Counted from the stretch's first letter, positions 50,584-64,000 are shown. The stretch is 64,000 nucleotides of DNA from Aphis gossypii (GCF_020184175.1 NC_065531.1:55511213-55575212); one strand, 5' to 3'. The notes: generated by a model not told the origin, from the sequence alone. Translations and numbers: made by a program.

Positions 50584-53500
50584 TCTAGAAAAAGTTATTG
50601 AATTGTGCCAACTACCTTCTGGTACTCACGCATACCTTATATCTTGTATAATTATGATATATTATTATATTACACGTACGTATACATAATAACAATATAT
50701 TGATTGGATACCATTAACCTTAATTTTCTATAAGTTTTTTTCTCCTGTTTTATCATTTAATTAAAAAACCAAATAAAATTATGTAGTACAAAAATCTTAT
50801 AATGCACATAATTTATAAATTGTCAATGCATAACAAGTGTCATCAAGTCATTAAATTGCTTTACGTGCATACTGCGTGTATACAAAATCTTTAAAATTAC
50901 GTGTAAGAATGGTTTTAATATTGGAAAAAGATTTTTTTAAAATTTAGAATATTCTTAAAGATATTTTTATATCATTATTTATTTTTTAGATCGAATTTTT
51001 TTATTATTCAAACAAAAGAGAAAAATCCGGGAAACTCATGTTGCTATACATCTAGTAGGTTTAAAGTGTATCAACTATATCGATATTGATTAGATCACTG
51101 TTGTTATACATGTGTTATATTTAAATTTAATGATAAGTCATCTAAAATGATTCTAATCGAAAGCGATCTGATAACCCAAAAATTTACATTAGTATTATTG
51201 TAGGCAATTAATTTTTCTATTAGTGATATGGTATTGGTATTTTTAATCTACTAAAATATGGTTTTAGTTTTTCTTCAAAATAATGTATTACATATATTAT
51301 AGGCATTATAATATTACTAGCTGATATTAATATTCAAAGCCAATACCGATGTACCTTAGACCGTAGGATTATAGGTAGAGGTTCGTGTAGCATACAATTA
51401 ATCTAAATACTTTGAAAAATAAAACTGTGCGTAGGTATATTGTGAGCTGTCTGATACTTGAGTGTTAATAAATTGATAAAGTTGAAAACTTTATTAAAGT
51501 AAACTAATGAAATTATTCTAAGTCCACAAATGTTTAGATGCAAATTATTCTAAATGCTATGAAACAAATTACTATAACGATTAATGATATTCAAAAATGT
51601 GCTCAGACATAGAAACTCTCTTATATAGGCGTGCTGGTGCCGCCGATGATGTCACTTGTTCCTATCCGGATATCGGTAGAAACGTATTTGAGAGTAGGTT
51701 TATTCGAGTGGTCTGTCACAATAGTGGTTACTACAATGGTATTTTTTACGAATTTCTTCAAAATTTTAACAATAAAAACTTGTGCAAAATGCATTTAATA
51801 AACATAATAGGTACATAAAAAAAACAAACTAAAAATTAAAAAAACATTGTATATTTCTATTATAGAAACAATAAATCTATACTCATAAAAAGTCAAAATA
51901 TTTTGGAAATTTTATCATGTGCATAGAAAATGTTTGTAGGTATAATTAATTGATGACAAAAACTATTTTTTTTCTTCAAAATATCGTATATATTTTACAA
52001 AAAACAAATATAAGCATATCAATGAAAAACTAATATACGTATTAAATTGGTCATATAAAAATCTACAAAAATATTTACTTGAAAAAATCAACTTTGACTT
52101 TATTTGAGTTTCCGTAACGTAACTATTATTTAATAATTAATAATTTGATAATTGTAAAGAACGATTTTGACTTTATAATTTATACAGATATAGATTCATG
52201 TATTGAATAATATATTATATTTTAATAATTCCTTTATTTTAAATTATGGTTTATAGTTTTGGTCGCGATTTACTTGTTTCGATTATTGGTGACAATGTTT
52301 TATTTAAAAACATATAAAATCAATAATATTATAATGTAATCTGATTATGCAGAATGTCTATAATTTTTTAAATAAATCATATTCACTATACGCTTAAAAT
52401 ATATCTTAAATGTCATTAAAAATTAGTTTGTACTTGAGAAGTAAATATTTCTCGTAAGAAACGCCTGTCAGAAATTTGTATCTTTTTTGTTAGTACGATA
52501 TACTTTTTATGTAATTATATGTTTTGCGCAAACAATAATAATATAGTTTATTACATATTACAGTGTTTGTGTTCGTAGTTCATGGGATATAATGCGTCGG
52601 TTAGACTTACTGCAGCTGCAAATGGAGAGACTCCATTGTATAACTTTACATTGTATAGCATTATTGCACATTAATTAAAAAAACCACAATAATCGTGAAA
52701 ATACATCTCACAGTTGTGTAATTTTCATAGTTGATTTCCCCGACTAGAAATAAATGTTTTCGAGATTAATTAAACAGCTGTGCATTGAATGCGAATTCTT
52801 AGATCGGTATTCGTTACTTTGAATACGTTTTGATTAGAATGTTTAGATAAAAGTCTAAAAGAAAATGTGATAATCATGAAGCGTAATGCGGATTAACGTA
52901 ATAATGCATACTGTTAATTAATTAACGCAGTTTAAACATAAGTGTACAAAAAAAAAAAAATCATCAAAAATTATTATTAGTGATGGAACTTTAAATATAT
53001 AACTAAAATTCTTAAATATTAATACCTGTATAAACTTATTATATTTCGATTCTGAAAAACTAAATATAATTTAACCATGTTTAGAAATTTAATTACAATT
53101 TTATATATTATAGCCATTAGGTAATGACAAATTTTAGAATTGTATACCATATTAATTATTTGAATATTTATAAGCAAATTATTATTTTTAACTATTCCGA
53201 TGAACAATTACGTAGTATTGATTTGTCAGATGTTTTCCGAAGTCAAATTGAAAAAAAAAGTTTTTTAAGTTCTGATTCTACAGCGAATCTGATTCCTGCA
53301 ATATTCTACGATGAATGTACGCAAAATCAATAATCAATATTCAGCCAACTGAAAATTTTATTGTTTGAACTGACTCGCCAAATATATATTTTTTTTGCTG
53401 CTTTAACTGTTGCACCGTCGAAAGTTGTGTCGAAGTGTTAGAAGTTAGAACAACAAAACGACGTTTGATTGTGTATAGAACAGTAATATTTGTGGATATT

Positions 53501-53691
53501 TGTGGTCTATAATTATTGATAATATACAGAAAAATGTCTCACGTAGTCGTTAAAAAATTAAATACATAAAAAAACAGATCGACAAATTCGTCGGTTACGG
53601 AGAATTGAACGAATGTCTATTGTCTAATGTATGTATTAGTCATTTTTTTTTTGTCAATTCAGAACTGTTTATTTCGTATATTCACAGAAAT
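50584..53691. other. AT-rich DNA, no gene recognised
   Basis: Contains 60-75-codon frames at 51597-51818 (+) and 53124-53333 (+). The latter has a fairly protein-like stretch (SDEQLRSIDLSDVFRSQIEK) but no splice support or known domain. Confidence 0.45.
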
Positions 53692-53865
53692 TTCCCTCTC
53701 CGTGTTTCCTCGTCGTTTGTCATATCTATAAGTTTTCCGTAGGAAGTGAACATAATGCATCTTTCATTATTTGGCTAATATACATAATTTTAGATCTTCC
53801 TCTGGATCGGGTGCCTTCTGTCATTATATTATTCAATTTCGTCGAGTCCACGGAAATTATGATAA
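53692..53865 (-). pseudogene. RTE-like non-LTR retrotransposon reverse-transcriptase tail
   Basis: On the minus strand the frame reads KLNNIMTEGTRSRGRSKI, then MYISQIMKDALCS. This matches the C-terminal pattern EG.R.RGRPR..Y..QI.KD found in RTE-clade (endonuclease-reverse transcriptase) proteins of insects. After a frameshift near 53745, the continuation YGKLIDMTNDEETRRGKFL and a stop (53692-53694) corresponds to the family's final Y..L...A.DRE.WR segment. Only the last ~60 residues are present. The frameshift and the 5' truncation mark it as a dead copy. RTE-like elements are commonly 5'-truncated. Confidence 0.55.
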
Positions 53866-53899
53866 AACCTACCCATATAAACTCCATCATATCATTCAA

Positions 53900-54463
53900 T
53901 AACCCATTATCAATAGCAGTGACGAAATGTGTAACAACGCGGTTACAATACCTGTAGGCTTAGCTGATATCGAGCGTGCGCGGCAGACATACGGTCTGCG
54001 GCGAGAGGCCAGGTGAACCGGTGGCTTCACGGTGGGGGTCCGCCGTCGTGGTATCAAAGAGTTCGCCGCAATACTGCACGCAGTATTACCCGTGACGTTG
54101 CGCCCGTCGGACACGCGTGTTTTACGGTTTGTTTTATTAATCTTATCTCCTCATTACGACTACCCCGTCGGATGCATTTGGTCTACGTTTAATCGGCCAC
54201 TTCCGCCGCCGGCGGGTAATAATTTTTCCGGACAGTGTCGTGCGTTGTAAAAATACGGAAAAACGATCATCAAATAACTTTTTTTTCAAATTTTCTGCAG
54301 TGGTTTATGTTTAGTCGAGTTTTCATGGTACAGCAATTAATGACTTGGCGGCCGACCGCGGGTTGTTGACGACCGCCGCCACCAATCCACATCATAACCG
54401 TGGGTGTGTACCGCAGCTACATCAAATCTTATCACAGACTCACTGAGGATCGACATCGCTCAG
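53900..54463 (+). promoter_or_regulatory. CpG-rich block ending in a perfect splice donor: possible promoter and untranslated first exon
   Basis: This block is much richer in GC and CpG than its surroundings (for example CCGCCGCCGGCGGG near 54207). It ends at CAG|GTAAGT, with the donor GT at 54464. Before the donor there is no long frame in any phase (stops such as GGTTGTTGA near 54370), so a non-coding first exon is the natural reading. A downstream partner exon was not recognised. A TATA box was not seen. The donor match is perfect to the nine-base consensus, which I estimate would occur by chance less than once in a window of this composition. Confidence 0.35.
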
Positions 54464-56878
54464 GTAAGTTTCGTTTTTCGCTCACGATTACGTGCATTTC
54501 GAGGGTAGTATGTAATACCTAATATAGATACTCTCCGGTGTATTATTATTGAGCTCAATTCAAAATCCACCCTTAGTCACAGAACGCACCTTAATACAAG
54601 TTTAGGACAGATTATTATTATTTTAATATTTTCATGTTATCTTCCCGAGTGTTTTAAATAATCAAGTCGGGTTGGATATAATTAAACATTATTTATGCTA
54701 AAATCTTATGCACGTTTTTGGTCACTTTTTAATTTATATATTAATAAAAATAATACATTACATTTTAAGAATATTATAATATTATTATAAACCGTATAGT
54801 ACCGTTTGTAACATTATCACGATTTTTATTTTACCGATTTGGAATTGTATTGACATATTGGTTCTTTAATATTTCATAGTCATATAAGTTAAAATAATAA
54901 GAAATGTTTACTTTACGAAAATATCATCAATCGTTATCTTTGTTTGAAGAAGATTGTATACTATTACTTGCATATATCAAGGAGTCAATGTAAATCTTTT
55001 GATAAAACCTAAAACTCACATTTTTTTTTTTTTTTATGAAAATTATAATTTAGCTATAGTATTTTATTAGTGAAATAAAATGTTCCGATAATTTTTTCAA
55101 CAAGTTTAATTTTAATAATATGAATATAACATTTAAAAAAGTATTAATTAGACCCCAAAATTAGTATTTGAGCTAGATAGTATAAAAAAGTTACTAAGAA
55201 AAATAAAAATTTTAATTTCGGTTCTAAATACCTATGTTATATAGTAATACAAAGACATCAATCATTCATGTAAAATTCAAACTTTTAATTTTTGTATAAC
55301 ATTTGCACGTTTTTGTGTATAGCATTTTCGTAAAATGAAAATCTATATAATCACATTAACCGTAAGTATATTTCGATAAGTATATTTTTTAATTATTATT
55401 AAATATTGATACAGTTCTTGTTCCTGAGGGCTTTCGAATTGTTTTACACACGATAAATCGTGACGTTTTTTCCTCCGTTAATTTCAGTTGCAGACAAGTT
55501 ACTGACCCCACGAGAGTATATTATTAAGTTTTATTAAGAGACGAACAAATATTTATATGATTTAATGTTAGGAAAATAGTTAGCAACAAATTATTTATAC
55601 AAAAAACATTAAATGTGTAAATTGTTTATATTTATAATTTAAACCGAATATATTACAATATCTACATAATATCACGTGTTGTATAAACACTAAACCTAAT
55701 GATTATTGGAATGCATTGTTTATCGATACATTTTTTAAACAGTTTGAGTGCCTGGGATTCGGATAATAATAATAATAATAAAATATTATTTTAATGATAT
55801 TATATTATATTTTACGATGACGATGACACTAAATTTACTGCATTTACATTATAGAAATGTATTGCTTTTACATAAATTAATGTTTATAATACATTGTTTT
55901 AATAAATGAATACATTTTTTAAATTGCCTTTATGTGTGCACAGATATTGAACTATACATATTTTACGTGTTAAAAAACGTTGTTTCGTTACGAAAAATTA
56001 TTACCCTCAAACAACTATATCAATAATACGATCTAATATAATAAAACGATTTCAATAGCAACACGTACACTATTCCAAACAGTATAATAAACGCAAGTTT
56101 ATACCTACCTATTTATTTTATATCGTGAAGCTCATAATTCACAAGATAAACAATAATACAATCGTTGGCGAGAAATGCGACACATATGAGGTGGGTGGGC
56201 CACTAAGCATGGCGCCTTTAAATAATCGATGAATCGATGTTTGCGTTCCATATTATGATAACAAACGGATTTCGGTGAACGCGACAAACCTTTTGTTATA
56301 GAAATGGAAACGATTTAATCTTTTCGAATAAGTTTCACTTTTTTCTGTAAACATTTACTTCTTTTGAGTTCGAAATCGGCGCCATTTCGACGCAGTCGTT
56401 GGACGATTGGACGAGACTTCAGTTTTTTACCCGCATACCACCGCAGAAGTTTTTTCATTTTTCGATCTTTGCATAACTCGTATATAACTACTATTATAAT
56501 ATTATTATTATTATAACAAGTCATAATAATAATGATATTTGGGTACGCGAAACTACTCGCAATCCCTCAACTCTGTCGAGACGTTTTCCATCGAAGTCGG
56601 GTGCGACGATCCTCTTCCCGTTCCCACGGTCGGGTCCGCGTCGTGGGGGCGGTTACGAGTACGATGTACCTGTACGACGGCCTACGCAGCAATTACTTAA
56701 CGGCGATGGCCATTTGCGTTTTATTTTATCGCATGTATATACTATTATATTGTCGCCAGAAGCCGTCTCGACGATCGTTATTATTGTTACCGGTAGTATA
56801 GTACGGGTAGTGCGCAGTAATAGTAGTAGGTACCAACTACCAAGTGGTATAATAGCTATAACAATAATATTATTAGAG

Positions 56879-56907
56879 TAATAATAATAATAATAATAAT
56901 AATAATA
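56879..56907. repeat. (TAA)n microsatellite
   Basis: About nine to ten trinucleotide units. Confidence 0.95.
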
Positions 56908-57126
56908 GTGCTTTCGACAGAGTATATATATGTGATAACATTAAAGTGTTCGAATGGAGATGACGACAACGTGCGGGGTAACTCTGATGTGGTACTGGAT
57001 GTACATCATCATGAACTATGAAACGTATTCCGGAGCTGTTCGTTCGGGTCTTGTCTACTGTCTACGCAGAGGGACGGCGGAACAGAGTAGAAAAAAAAAT
57101 TATATAGGTACTGCCCGACAATAACG

Positions 57127-57147
57127 TAATAATAATAATAATAATAA
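57127..57147. repeat. (TAA)n microsatellite
   Basis: About seven trinucleotide units, 220 bp from a similar run. Confidence 0.9.
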
Positions 57148-60112
57148 AAATAATAACACTGCGGTAACGTGGCCAATATTACTGTGTAGTAGACGGGGGA
57201 GGGTCAGTCGTTAGTAGAAAAAAAAAAACGTATAATATAATAAAATAAATACGGGGTGCGGTCGAAATGGTAACGATCTGACACGCCGGGCGTGTGGTCT
57301 TCTTTGACTCTATCATTATATAAATACGCATATCATAATATAGCGGTACACACGTGCATATATCGATACGTATAAATGTCAGGTACTCGGGTATACGTCT
57401 TCTGTAAAAATAATAGTTAAAAACTTAAAGATATAACGGACAGTATAAGAGCACTATTCGTGTTTGTATAATTATTTTAGTTTTTTTTTACGAAACTATA
57501 ATTTTTAAGCGAGTTAGGTTAGTTATAAATATATATTATGGATTTATTCGTTACGATTTAATAACGCTCACTTATTTACTTAAAAATTAAAATATCGTAA
57601 AAACCCTATATTTAAGTAAAAAACCAGATACTGTTTGTACTTTTGATAAATTGAAGTTTACAAAAATTGGTTCTGCTCAATGCAAATTTGCAAGTTGTAT
57701 GTTTTTATTACAAAATGTATTTTACAAAACAGAATAATTCGAATAAACGTATAGACGTGCGATTTCTTTGTATCAATAATCGTAAAATATAAAATGTGTC
57801 GTTTACGTTTGCATAATGCAGTAGAACTATAAATGTACACTAGTACTTGAAACGAAATTAAATACATACGATTATGTAAAATATGTGTATTATGTTCTTT
57901 GAAAATGTAATAAAAAAACACGTTAGCAAATCGACAGTTCTCAGATGTAAATACTTTAAAATGGTTTCAGCTCTCCCTATTTTTTTTCTTTGAAATAATT
58001 GGCAACGATACTCCGTTTTTGACAGTCAAAACCATAAATATATTTTTTTATGTATCAACAATAATTATTGTAAAACATACGTACATCGTACTTAATGCTA
58101 ATTATAATACAACTACTCATAAGGGCGATGAGTCTTCATTAAATTTTATTTTTTTGCGTGATTGCTGATCGAAATGTATTATGTACGATAATTAATTATT
58201 AAAATATCATGTATACATTACACATTAAGCTAGTATCTGGTGAATAGAAATTGACCTATCTGTGGTGGAAGGTGGTGTATGTATAATACACGCAATTTAT
58301 ATTATTATTTCTCGTGGATTTCCGCCACCGTCTGTCTTACAGCAGTACGGATTTATTATAGTTTCGGTTCGTCGGACCGGACGAGAAACTTAGGGGCGTG
58401 GCCCGAAGGTCGGAATATTGTAATATTGAAAAACCGTAGGTACCTGTGGCTATAATAGCGTTTTGCGTACCTATAATGTACATTACACATTTATATTATT
58501 GTTACGTTAGCGCCTAATTTCGTGCGAAATTGCAGGACGTGAATTATATTATGTCGAGTTTTAATGGTTTTCGGGGTGTATCAATGCTAAGTCTTTGTAA
58601 CCACTGTGTGGGATTTCATTCGAATCGGTGCGAAATTGCGTGCGTTGATCAACGACGTTATTTCTAACAATTTGATATAATTATTTTTATATTATTATGA
58701 TATACAGTATTGTGTAGAGATCTTCTTTATACTAAACAGTTGAAAATATTACGAGGTACCGGAAATGTATATATAGGTACGTTCTGACGAATAAGACTAA
58801 CTCTGAGATATAACAAGTAAAATCGAATAAGTAGTCACGTGTATCAGTGGTAAAGAAACATATCTCTAGAGGTGTATCGATTATTTTTATATAATATTTT
58901 AAAGCGTTACGATCAATTACGGGTTTTTTTATATTTACTTGGAAGATGTGTGATTTTTGCACTTGGTTTTTTCTTCGTTTATTATGAAGGTCACTGGTTA
59001 CACTATTATGTATGCGAAGTCTTCGTTTCCGCGAAAAAAAAAATAATAAAAATGAAAAATAACACACTTTTTTGACATAATACCCGTATCGTTATGCAGT
59101 TTTATGTGTGTATATTGTTTGACTCACTCATATGTATTTAAACCTAATTGTACGCGTCCTCGTTGTATTATTATTATTGTTATTATACATAATGGTGGAC
59201 ACGCGATCGATTTATTTATTTGATTACCTAACAGCGATACAATTTTACGTGATCTCGATACTATACGTCCGTCGACAATTATATTATTATTATTCTTTCC
59301 GTCAATGTCCGTAGGCACTTGTTTGACGATGGCCTTGCCATCGTTGAGTCACTCGGACAACACACAACGATCATTTTATATTATAATATATTTATATCAT
59401 AATAAATTCACAGGTATAAAATTAGAACGAATTCGTAGAAATTTGTTTTGTGATTCATACTAGGATAATATGTTTAAATGACTGTTGAAAACATTGCAGT
59501 TGAGACTCATCGATGTTCCAATTTGAATTTTATTATCACGCAAATAAACGCATGTTATGCCACGCTGTTCTTAGATGGTATAATATTAATCCACGTATAG
59601 TTCAAAATGAAAAATGTTTGTATTATTTAAAAAAAAAAAAAATGAAAAACAAATGCAATCCGCAAAACGTGTGTATATGATTTTATTTTAAATCGGTTTT
59701 TCGCTGGTATACAAGAGGGCGTCGTCGAATGACGTCTTTTCGCTTTTCTCTTCCGTCCAGCTACCTTACATTAATAGAATAATAAAATATTGTTTATGTT
59801 TATCGCACGATCACGCCCGAATTCAGTCGAAACGGGATGGCACGCGCGCGCGTCTGAAACCGACAACGAACGAGAAATACAAATAAAACAGTCATAATAA
59901 ACTGAATTGTGTACATTTTTTTATTATTTTTTTTTTCGGTTCACCATACGGCCCCAAAAACCAATATATAACAACACGGAGCGGTGCGACGATGACGTTT
60001 TTATGCGTTTCTAAACTATTCTAAACAGGTGGCCTGTACATAATTTATAATCGTACTACATACATAGCATTACTGGTAGCTGGCGCGGTACATCTATATT
60101 ATTATAATATAC

Positions 60113-60153
60113 GACTAGCGCCGCGACGTTTTGTTTTCACCGCGGCGCTGGTC
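60113..60153. repeat. GC-rich inverted repeat (13-bp stem, 15-nt loop)
   Basis: GACTAGCGCCGCG (60113-60125) pairs with CGCGGCGCTGGTC (60141-60153), with one non-Watson-Crick position that would be a G-U pair on one RNA strand. The loop is ACGTTTTGTTTTCAC. In such AT-rich DNA this is a striking local structure. Confidence 0.85.
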
Positions 60154-60329
60154 ACTATATATATACATTAATATACGTGTTATATACACTTATATAACAC
60201 AACACAACAGGTGTGGTCCGGTTGACTGTGGTCACGGGCGACATACAAACGGGCAATAAGATATTAAATGTCGGACACGCTGCTGTTGTATACGTCGCGT
60301 GATACTTGTGCAGATACGTCATCGACCGC

Positions 60330-60337
60330 TGACGTCA
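60330..60337. promoter_or_regulatory. CRE-like site TGACGTCA
   Basis: Perfect palindromic cAMP-response element, with a half-site (ACGTCA) about 15 bases upstream. CREB/ATF proteins bind this sequence in animals. Function here is inferred only. Confidence 0.4.
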
Positions 60338-62960
60338 ATCAAACGTATATAGTAGCTATAGGTAACACATTTTTTTTTTTTATATACAGTCCACTGTTGT
60401 CGCGGTCCGTGACGAACCTATTGAATTGTATTTTCCGAACGAATCGGGTTGGGGTTGGTTCGGGTTCTTGCAGTATACGGGGGTGGCGAGACACGAGACG
60501 GAACCTTTAAAAGGGCGGGTGATCGTATAGGCGTATATTTGATGTAATGATGTAATTTAAATAATATTGAATACGAATATTGGTTTTTGTTCCTTGTTTA
60601 TACATGGTCAAGAACTTGAGATTTGGACTTAATAATATTCATAGCAACAATGTGATTCTGTAAAAAAGCGCATTTGTCTCGTCCAAAAGGTCCAAAATAA
60701 TTTGAAAACCATAATATTATAATTGTATGATTTTGCACGCGTACGTCGTTTCACACGCGTTTTCTATATCGTGCACCACCCTTTTAACTGTAAAGTACAT
60801 CTGTTCGTATATTATGTATATTCGGTTCGATGATCGATTACTGTGTCACCACTGTATTGTCTCAAAAAATGTCGTATTTTACTCACACGTAAATATAATA
60901 GCTGGTACCACACGTATAACAATATACTGGTAAATGTTTCCGGATTTTACATACGTTGACGCGCGAGGTACGCACACCTAACAATTATACAACAAAAGTA
61001 CCGATACATTTAAACAATTTCATGAAAATATCTGTCGGTTCGGTCAAAATTTTCGAGCCGCTAAGTCCCCGTACTGACTTTGTTAAACTCGCAGCATATA
61101 CGAATACCAATTATTTTATGTTCTTACGTGAGATCGTACACTCTCGCGTATAATACATCGAATAAACTGATTAATTTTTTTCCTCATATACGATCTCGAA
61201 CGGTCGTATACCGAGCACTGAGCAAGATACATCGACATGTTATTATTTTTCAGACGTTATTATATTATATCGATACTCGATATCACGCCTGTCTGGCTTT
61301 GGTCGCCTTGGTGGTCGCTACACATGCATAATATTCATTTACCTATTCACATGTGTGCATATATCCATCACGCGTTCTCGGTATTATGTTACCGGTGTAT
61401 CCTTTAAAGAGTGTACGAAGACGACGACGGTAATAATACTATAATAAAAATATATAATAATAATAATTATTTTTATTATTGTCTTTATTACCGTATCGGA
61501 CTTCGTGAGACGACGTACGACAGCCACGATAAAAACGGCCGCCACGTCAGGTCTACGGATATAATGATAATAGTATTACGTGCGCCTATTATTATAATAT
61601 TACGTGAAGATATACCTATACCTACGCCCGGGAAACGCGTTCTCGATCATTTTCCGATCGACCGGACGATTAATGTATTATACGTGTACTTGCAGGAGGT
61701 GAACCGTGCGAGTATACTGCGTCTGTCCGACAAAAGTGTATTTTGATTAATTCGGCGGCTAGACGGACGTAATTCGTTTCTTAGTGTTTTTTTCGTCTAA
61801 AAAAAAAAAAAAAAACCGAACGTCACGATCTCACGATTTTTGAGAGGAGCTCCGGTCGGGAAGCGATACTGTTATTGATTATTGTACAGTGTGATCCGTC
61901 GAATAGGCTTTTTCCCGGTCGCGTGACGGTTCGACCGTTCTACGTACGAAAATTCCGCGTTACCCTGTATAATGTCGTTATTATATACGTCGCGACGACG
62001 ACGATGCGACGAAAGACCGCGGTATATATAGTGTCGGTAATGAGCCGGAGGAGACCAGCATGATATACACACACAGTCCTGAAGTCCTGAAGTCGCCGCC
62101 GCACGTATATATATCGTATACTCACAAAGTACCTGTGTGTGTCTACTATAATCTTTTATGTGTGTGCGCGCAGGGCCGATGAACCGCGAGTTGGTTGAAC
62201 TTTGATCTTTACCTCGGTATAGAAGCCGGATCGTACGGGGGGGGGGGGAATCTAAGCCGCGGTAGTATTAATATTATTATTATTATATCGTCGCATATAT
62301 AATACGGTTGCCGAGTGTATATAATATATTATTATACAAAGTCACCGGAGTACGTATCATATATATATATATAGTTATTAGTTATATATGCGCATATAGA
62401 GGATACGGCTTGGCGTATATTATATTATTATTATACGTAATACGCAATACACTCACACACGCACACATGTATGTATAATATTTGCGCTGCACTATATTGT
62501 ATGACGGTATGCGACGACAGCGATTGCGCTAGGTCATACTATTTTATATATATAAAGTACGCGATCGGGGCGACAGTAGTGACCAAAGGGGGGGGGGGCA
62601 TCGAAGAGATAAAAAATAAAAAATAAGGAGCACGTCGTAATAACATATATTATATACGTATCTCCTCCTTGGTGCACGGCGCGCCGAGGCGACCGGGCGG
62701 GAACATCGGGGCGTGTGTAAACTGAGATAAAATATCTGGTTAGATAATGCGCTAAATCAACCAGTCCCGACCATGTTTGGTCATACCGAACTAGTCTCCT
62801 CCGGGGCCGCGCGTATTATACGTCGTTCGCCGCAGCTTATTACAAAGGACAACCACTATACCTATAAGTATATTATATATTATATTTTTATATGTGGGTT
62901 TTTGTCTTATATATATTTTTTCGATCGCGCGCGCATAGTGTAGTACGACCGTTTGGCTGA

Positions 62961-64000
62961 CACACGACCGAAAACCTGTATGTTACTTAATTTCTTTATG
63001 TTTATGGTTTTTTTTTTATTTTTTGAAATAGCACGTTGCTTTCATGCGTAATAAAAAACAATAACTATAAATCCAAACGAAATGCATCACTTGCATAGTT
63101 GCATCACACCAAATCCAATTTATTCATACGCATTATACTATATGGTTGACACAATAACAATATTTGTTGTCGCGTCGCGTGCTCGTATCCCGATTACCGC
63201 AGTGATATGCTGAAATAATAATCAAATTTCGTGAAACTGTGCGTCGTTGTATTGATATGTCAAAATCTCCCAAGTATTCGGGGCAGACGTGCCACTTCAT
63301 AAGGCCGAGTCGATTAAAGTTGTTACACTTGAAATTTAGACGTTAGATAACGGACTGTTATTAGATATCTTATAGGTGCTGTGTATATTTAAAGTTATAT
63401 GATTTACTTATACCTAAATGCATATTACAATATAAATGCTGGTTATTATGATTCTATCTTATTTTCAACTTCGTACAAATAGATTTTTTTATCGTTAATA
63501 GTTTGAAAATCGCTTAGTTTATCTTTTGAGTAGTTAAGTAGTAAATTTGAGTATAATATATAATATTAGGTACTGAATATTGTAAAGGTAGACTCTCATC
63601 AGAGTATGATATATATTATAAATTATGTATATATATATATATATATATATATTAAGTGAGTTTTACATGCCTGCAAGTCAGACTCTATACTAATTACGTT
63701 TGAGATGTTTAATCGGATTGTCCTGAAGTGTTTTAAATCTTAAAACAAGCTTTGCTGTTTTATTGATAGAGATCAGATAAGTCTAAAAAAATTAAAATGT
63801 TAATGGTTAATGAAACATGTATTCATACTATATTAGATACTATATTTTATTAAACATAAAACATGTGTAGAATAAAATATAAGGACTTTATGTATCTGTG
63901 GGTAATTTGCAGTTGGGTGATTATTTAGAAAAAAAAGTCAAAACTTTACGAAATAGTATAGTGAGCACATTTAAAAGTTTTTTGTTGTATATTTATTGCC
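62961..64000. other. AT-rich DNA, no gene recognised
   Basis: Contains the (TA)n run at 63627-63652. No frame or motif of note. Confidence 0.6.
63627..63652. repeat. (TA)n microsatellite
   Basis: About thirteen TA units. Confidence 0.95.

Larger units (their letters stand above)
54464..59689. other. AT-rich DNA with GC-richer patches, no gene recognised
   Basis: If the block at 54463 is an exon, this is its intron. Held here are (TAA)n at 56879-56907 and 57127-57147. A basic 69-codon minus-strand frame at 56524-56315 (KKLLRWYAGKKLKSRPIVQR) and an 89-codon + strand frame at 56532-56801 sit head to head in a GC-richer patch; both are unrecognised. A GC-richer patch at 58260-58640 includes GGGGCGTGGCC near 58395. 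Confidence 0.45.
59690..62960. promoter_or_regulatory. CpG-rich, promoter-like zone without recognisable coding sequence
   Basis: CpG-rich blocks (for example GGCACGCGCGCGCGTC near 59839, GGCGCGCC near 62678, GGGCGGG near 62695 and CGATCGCGCGCGC near 62922) alternate with TA repeats and poly-G runs (62239-62248 and about 62588-62598). A perfect CRE (TGACGTCA) lies at 60330-60337 and a strong GC hairpin at 60113-60153. Frames of 60-111 codons on both strands (for example 61411-61746) are low-complexity or unrecognised. The composition suits a regulatory zone near the 5' end of a gene, of unknown strand. Confidence 0.35.

Noticed and set aside
58732..59067. Minus-strand 111-codon frame
   Set aside because: Low-complexity Phe/Ile/Lys-rich sequence, with the other strand also open; no family signature.

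Overview
The window is strongly AT-rich eukaryotic DNA with long introns, many simple repeats and decayed transposons. It is almost certainly from an arthropod. The only gene I recognise with confidence is the 3' part of an insect innexin, shaking-B (shakB). The general repeat style suggests a hemipteran, probably an aphid, but the species call is inference.

Layout. Positions 1-13502 hold no recognisable exon. They contain an intact-looking 282-bp hAT-type MITE with an 8-bp target duplication, a probable piggyBac remnant, a probable Mutator-like (MULE) remnant with a terminal-type motif nearby, and a proline-rich coding-like remnant on the minus strand. Three shakB exons on the + strand (13503-13722, 17679-17967, 20569-20809) join in frame into 249 residues, from the middle of TM2 to the stop codon. 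The start codon, TM1, first extracellular loop and first half of TM2 must be encoded upstream, outside what I can identify. A polyadenylation signal follows the stop codon.

From about 20.9 kb to 64 kb I recognise no complete gene. This part holds several short coding-like islands (28.9-33.1 kb, and 49.8-50.6 kb), a recent 193-bp tandem duplication near 37 kb, a frameshifted hAT transposase C-terminus near 41 kb, the C-terminal tail of an RTE-like non-LTR retrotransposon near 53.8 kb, a GC-rich block ending in a perfect CAG|GTAAGT donor at 54463 that may be an untranslated first exon, and a CpG-rich promoter-like zone at about 59.7-62.9 kb with a strong GC hairpin and a CRE site.

Most apparent reading frames of 60-150 codons look like chance. 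Stop codons are frequent here but six frames over 64 kb still give many such frames. No CRISPR array, tRNA, rRNA or recognisable microRNA was seen. I found no convincing new multi-gene system. The best leads are the short exon-like islands, the duplicated splice-acceptor unit and the possible first exon at 54 kb.
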